Below, one piece after another: positions 6,548 to 7,717 of a stretch of 7,717 nt of DNA. Numbering within the stretch: the first letter of the stretch is position 1; every line of letters begins with the position of its first letter. The stretch lies in the NCBI GenBank assembly GCA_937907525.1, contig CALCIB010000406.1, forward strand, positions 1 to 7,717, written 5' to 3'. This stretch comes from an uncultured Planctomycetales bacterium (lineage in GTDB: Bacteria; Planctomycetota; Planctomycetia; Isosphaerales; Isosphaeraceae). The translations under genes and the position numbers were made by a program. The notes below the pieces were generated by a model. That model saw only the letters and a program-made list of their open reading frames with translations, had not been told where the DNA came from and did not search any database.

Positions 6548-6579
6548 AAAAAGCGACGCGCGGCCCTGGTCCGCGTCGC
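6548..6579 (-). terminator. Intrinsic terminator-like hairpin with T5, minus strand
   Basis: Read on the minus strand, GCGACGCG (6579-6572) pairs with CGCGTCGC (6560-6553) over an 11-base loop, and TTTTT (6552-6548) follows directly. This is a textbook layout for transcripts coming from the thioesterase side. The same 3' arm can instead pair with the next stretch to form the 12-bp hairpin 6535-6564, so the two folds exclude each other. Confidence 0.5.
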
Positions 6580-6609
6580 GGAAAAACGGCGAGGGGCCTC
6601 GGCGTGTTG

Positions 6610-6648
6610 AAAAAAAACAACACGGCGTTCCTTGGCGACAAACCGTGT
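6610..6648 (-). terminator. Intrinsic terminator of the thioesterase gene, minus strand
   Basis: On the minus strand ACACGG (6648-6643) pairs with CCGTGT (6625-6620) over a 17-base loop; TG and then eight T (6617-6610) follow. It lies about 75 bases past the thioesterase stop. It competes with the hairpin 6603-6624, whose loop is the same T-run. Confidence 0.55.
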
Positions 6649-6721
6649 GTAGAATCCGCGTATCAAAAGTGACGCGGTGGGTGTTTGAAATCAACCAGAG
6701 GAGCGCGACGTGATTCGCTTC

Positions 6722-7189
6722 TCATCGACGGACGTGCAACAGCTTGCGGGACCGATCGCGAAGCCGGGCCCAGGGCGGCCCCAGGTCTTCGATGAGTTCG
6801 GCCGGTTCGTCGGCGAGCGGTTCGGGGGAGCCGTCGGGATTGACTTGGACGAACTGCATCAGTCCGTCCATCCAGGGATCCGTCCGGTCGATCAAGGGCG
6901 TCCCAAAGAGGGCGACCACGATCTGGGCGGAGCCGCGATGGATCTGACAGCCCCGAATCTCGATCACGCGACCGATCGGGACCGGCGTGTAACACCGCAG
7001 GTCGAGGACGCGCTTGAGCACGAGGTTCGCGTCCAGCCCCGCCGCGCGATAGGCGGCGGAATAACCCGCCTCAAGGGCGAACGACAGCAGCGTGCCGGCG
7101 TAGAGGGTGCCGTAATGATTGGCGTCGCGAGGGAGGACCAGGCGGTGCGTGAGCGTCTCGGCGTGTTGCCGGTCGTCCGAAGCAGCCAT
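6722..7189 (-). CDS. Hotdog-fold acyl-CoA thioesterase (BFIT/YciA-like)
   Basis: The 155-residue protein starts at ATG 7189-7187 and stops with TGA at 6724-6722. It is a single hotdog domain: the segment THRLVLPRDANHYGTLYAGTLLSFALEAGYSAAYRAAG (14-51) carries the usual substrate loop (N24, H25, G27) and the central helix, in which Glu40 sits where family members have a catalytic Asp or Glu. LKRVLDLRCYTPVPIGRVIEIRGCQIHRGSAQIVVALFG (58-96) supplies the following beta strands. The tail (97-155) is longer and more charged than in YciA. Such enzymes hydrolyse acyl-CoA thioesters in the cytoplasm; the chain length preferred here cannot be read, and a different thioester substrate is possible. A likely promoter lies at 7253-7281. 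The next gene on the same strand, the sigma factor, is 287 bases downstream behind terminator-like hairpins, so the two are probably not one operon. Confidence 0.8.
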   Translation of the reverse strand: MAASDDRQHAETLTHRLVLPRDANHYGTLYAGTLLSFALEAGYSAAYRAAGLDANLVLKRVLDLRCYTPVPIGRVIEIRGCQIHRGSAQIVVALFGTPLIDRTDPWMDGLMQFVQVNPDGSPEPLADEPAELIEDLGPPWARLRDRSRKLLHVRR

Positions 7190-7252
7190 GCTCGTCCCAC
7201 CCCCAAGGTCGGCCGTGGCGCGCGTGATCCGGGGGCGCGGCCCCCTCTCGAC

Positions 7253-7281
7253 ACTCTATCACGCCGATTGCCTCGCCGCAA
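7253..7281 (-). promoter_or_regulatory. Candidate promoter of the thioesterase gene
   Basis: On the minus strand TTGCGG (7281-7276) and TAGAGT (7258-7253) are 17 bases apart. Transcription would start near 7246, at a GGGGGC/GCCCCC hairpin (7231-7245), about 57 bases before the ATG. Match to consensus is moderate (3 of 6 and 4 of 6). Confidence 0.35.
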
Positions 7282-7344
7282 CCAATCGATCACCCCGACG
7301 CCGGCCGCCGGTCGGAGCGAACAAGGCTCGGAGGAGAAACGCCG

Positions 7345-7376
7345 CGAGCCGATCCTGACGACTCAGGATCGGCTCG
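7345..7376 (-). terminator. Strong hairpin after the tRNA gene
   Basis: Bases 7345-7358 pair perfectly with 7363-7376 (14 pairs) around the tetraloop CGAC. On the minus strand it begins 30 bases past the tRNA 3' end and is followed by CGGCGTTTCTCC, a poor T-run. It is the best candidate for ending the tRNA transcript, and it also shields the thioesterase promoter downstream. Confidence 0.55.
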
Positions 7377-7405
7377 AATCAAGGCGGTGGAGGAAGAAGG
7401 GAAAG

Positions 7406-7478
7406 TTGCGCCGGCAGGAATCGAACCTACGACCTCCAGGTTATGAGCCTGGCGAGCTAGCCGCTGCTCCACGGCGCA
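7406..7478 (-). tRNA. tRNA-Met(CAT), initiator-like
   Basis: The 73-base minus-strand sequence folds as a full cloverleaf: acceptor TGCGCCG/CGGCGCA, D stem GAGC/GCTC, anticodon stem CCAGG/CCTGG with loop CTCATAA (anticodon CAT at 7445-7443), variable AGGTC, and T arm GTAGG-TTCGATT-CCTGC. The discriminator is A and no CCA is encoded. Several bases point to the initiator form: A11:U24 in the D stem (elongators have pyrimidine:purine there), and G2:C71, C3:G70, G4:C69 needed for formylation. Two departures from the classical initiator are seen: U1:A72 in place of an unpaired C1 x A72, and A29:U41 in place of the first of three G:C pairs in the anticodon stem. An elongator tRNA-Met is the alternative. 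Confidence 0.93.
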
Positions 7479-7483
7479 CTTGG

Positions 7484-7489
7484 ATAATA
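7484..7489 (-). promoter_or_regulatory. Candidate -10 box of the tRNA gene
   Basis: TATTAT on the minus strand ends 5 bases before the mature tRNA 5' end, so transcription would start at or next to the first tRNA base. The -35 position (TTCCCT, 7512-7507, 17-base spacing) is a weak match. An AAAAATTT stretch at 7534-7527 lies where an UP element could be. Confidence 0.35.
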
Positions 7490-7570
7490 GACGATCCCGC
7501 CCCCCAAGGGAAGCCCCCCCCGTGAAATTTTTCTGACCGTCACGGATTTTGGGGGAGTGAACATAACGGC

Positions 7571-7717
7571 CTTCCCCCCTCGCGGGGGAAGGTGGCCCGA
7601 AGGGCCGGATGAGGGGGAGCGAGACAAAACGCCATCGACGTCCAGGGCTTCCCGGACGGGCCTCCGCGAATTCCAACGGTCGTCTGGCGCGTCGTCCCCC
7701 TCATCTGACCGCTCCGC
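7571..7717. repeat. MITE-like inverted-repeat element, copy 2 (cut by window edge)
   Basis: Bases 7571-7591 are identical to the 21-base end of copy 1. They are followed by GTGGCCCGAAGGGCCG and GATGAGGGGG (7608-7617), which match the right arm of copy 1 read in reverse. After a core of 78 bases come CCCCCTCATC (7696-7705) and TGACCGCT, matching the left arm of copy 1 in reverse. So this copy is inverted relative to copy 1. The cores (75 and 78 bases) are only loosely similar. The distal end lies beyond the window. Confidence 0.78.

Larger units (their letters stand above)
6475..6677. repeat. Array of six hairpins, four with A-tract loops
   Basis: The 287-base gap between the sigma-factor start and the thioesterase stop holds six consecutive inverted repeats. 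They are: 6475-6484 with 6489-6499 (10 pairs, one bulge); 6508-6514 with 6523-6529 (7 pairs); 6535-6546 with 6553-6564 (12 pairs, perfect); 6571-6578 with 6587-6594 (8 positions, one mismatch and one G-U); 6603-6609 with 6618-6624 (7 pairs); and 6656-6661 with 6672-6677 (6 pairs). Loops two to five are runs of 5 to 8 A on the plus strand, with centres about 30, 34 and 30 bases apart. The stem sequences differ while the layout is kept, which argues for a structural role. On the minus strand, the coding strand of both flanking genes, the loops are U-runs. Confidence 0.75.

Noticed and set aside
6435..6641. N-terminal extension of the sigma factor by 69 codons to a start at 6641
   Set aside because: The extension translates the hairpin array into repeated Phe/Arg-rich peptides, and ATG 6434 has a good ribosome site and starts the conserved protein.
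6475..6677. CRISPR array
   Set aside because: The hairpins differ from each other in stem sequence, no direct repeat of constant length separates unique spacers, and no cas gene is in the window.
7520..7545. Hairpin CCGTGA/TCACGG followed by ATTTT, as a plus-strand terminator
   Set aside because: No plus-strand gene ends nearby and the T-run is short; it lies upstream of the minus-strand tRNA, where an AT-rich promoter element is equally likely.

Overview
The window looks like chromosomal DNA of a GC-rich planctomycete, most likely from the Isosphaeraceae group (Paludisphaera/Singulisphaera-like). This rests on lineage habits seen here: an ECF sigma factor fused to a membrane segment and a periplasmic-type domain, a TIGR03067-like fragment, an FG-GAP repeat secreted protein, and GC-rich palindromic intergenic repeats. 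The taxonomic call is inference; no database search was possible.

Layout from left to right. (1) Bases 1-311, minus: N-terminal part of a secreted FG-GAP/VCBS protein that runs off the left edge. (2) Bases 373-547: a compact inverted-repeat, MITE-like element. (3) Bases 605-1456, minus: an exported trypsin-like serine protease with an intact catalytic triad. (4) Bases 1606-1830, plus: the C-terminal half of a TIGR03067-like protein, probably a remnant. (5) Bases 1837-1897: a long inverted repeat carrying the -35 box of a good sigma70-type promoter. (6) Bases 1927-2708, plus: a HigB/HigA-type toxin-antitoxin operon, toxin first, with a 4-base overlap. (7) Bases 2725-4410, minus: a multi-pass membrane protein resembling GT-C glycosyltransferases, convergent with the antitoxin. 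(8) Bases 4411-4832: no convincing gene. (9) Bases 4833-6434, minus: the sigma factor fusion. (10) Bases 6435-6721: a striking array of hairpins with A-tracts in their loops, also readable on the minus strand as tandem intrinsic terminators. (11) Bases 6722-7189, minus: a hotdog-fold acyl-CoA thioesterase. (12) Bases 7345-7478: a hairpin and an initiator-like tRNA-Met(CAT), minus. (13) Bases 7571-7717: a second copy of the inverted-repeat element in the opposite orientation, cut by the right edge.

Most genes are on the minus strand and look independently transcribed; only the toxin-antitoxin pair is clearly an operon. The sigma factor lies downstream of the thioesterase on the same strand, separated by the hairpin array, which probably ends thioesterase transcription or tunes expression of the sigma factor. 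I see no complete new defence or metabolic system. The least ordinary items are the hairpin array, the MITE-like element pair, and the inverted repeat overlapping the toxin-antitoxin promoter.
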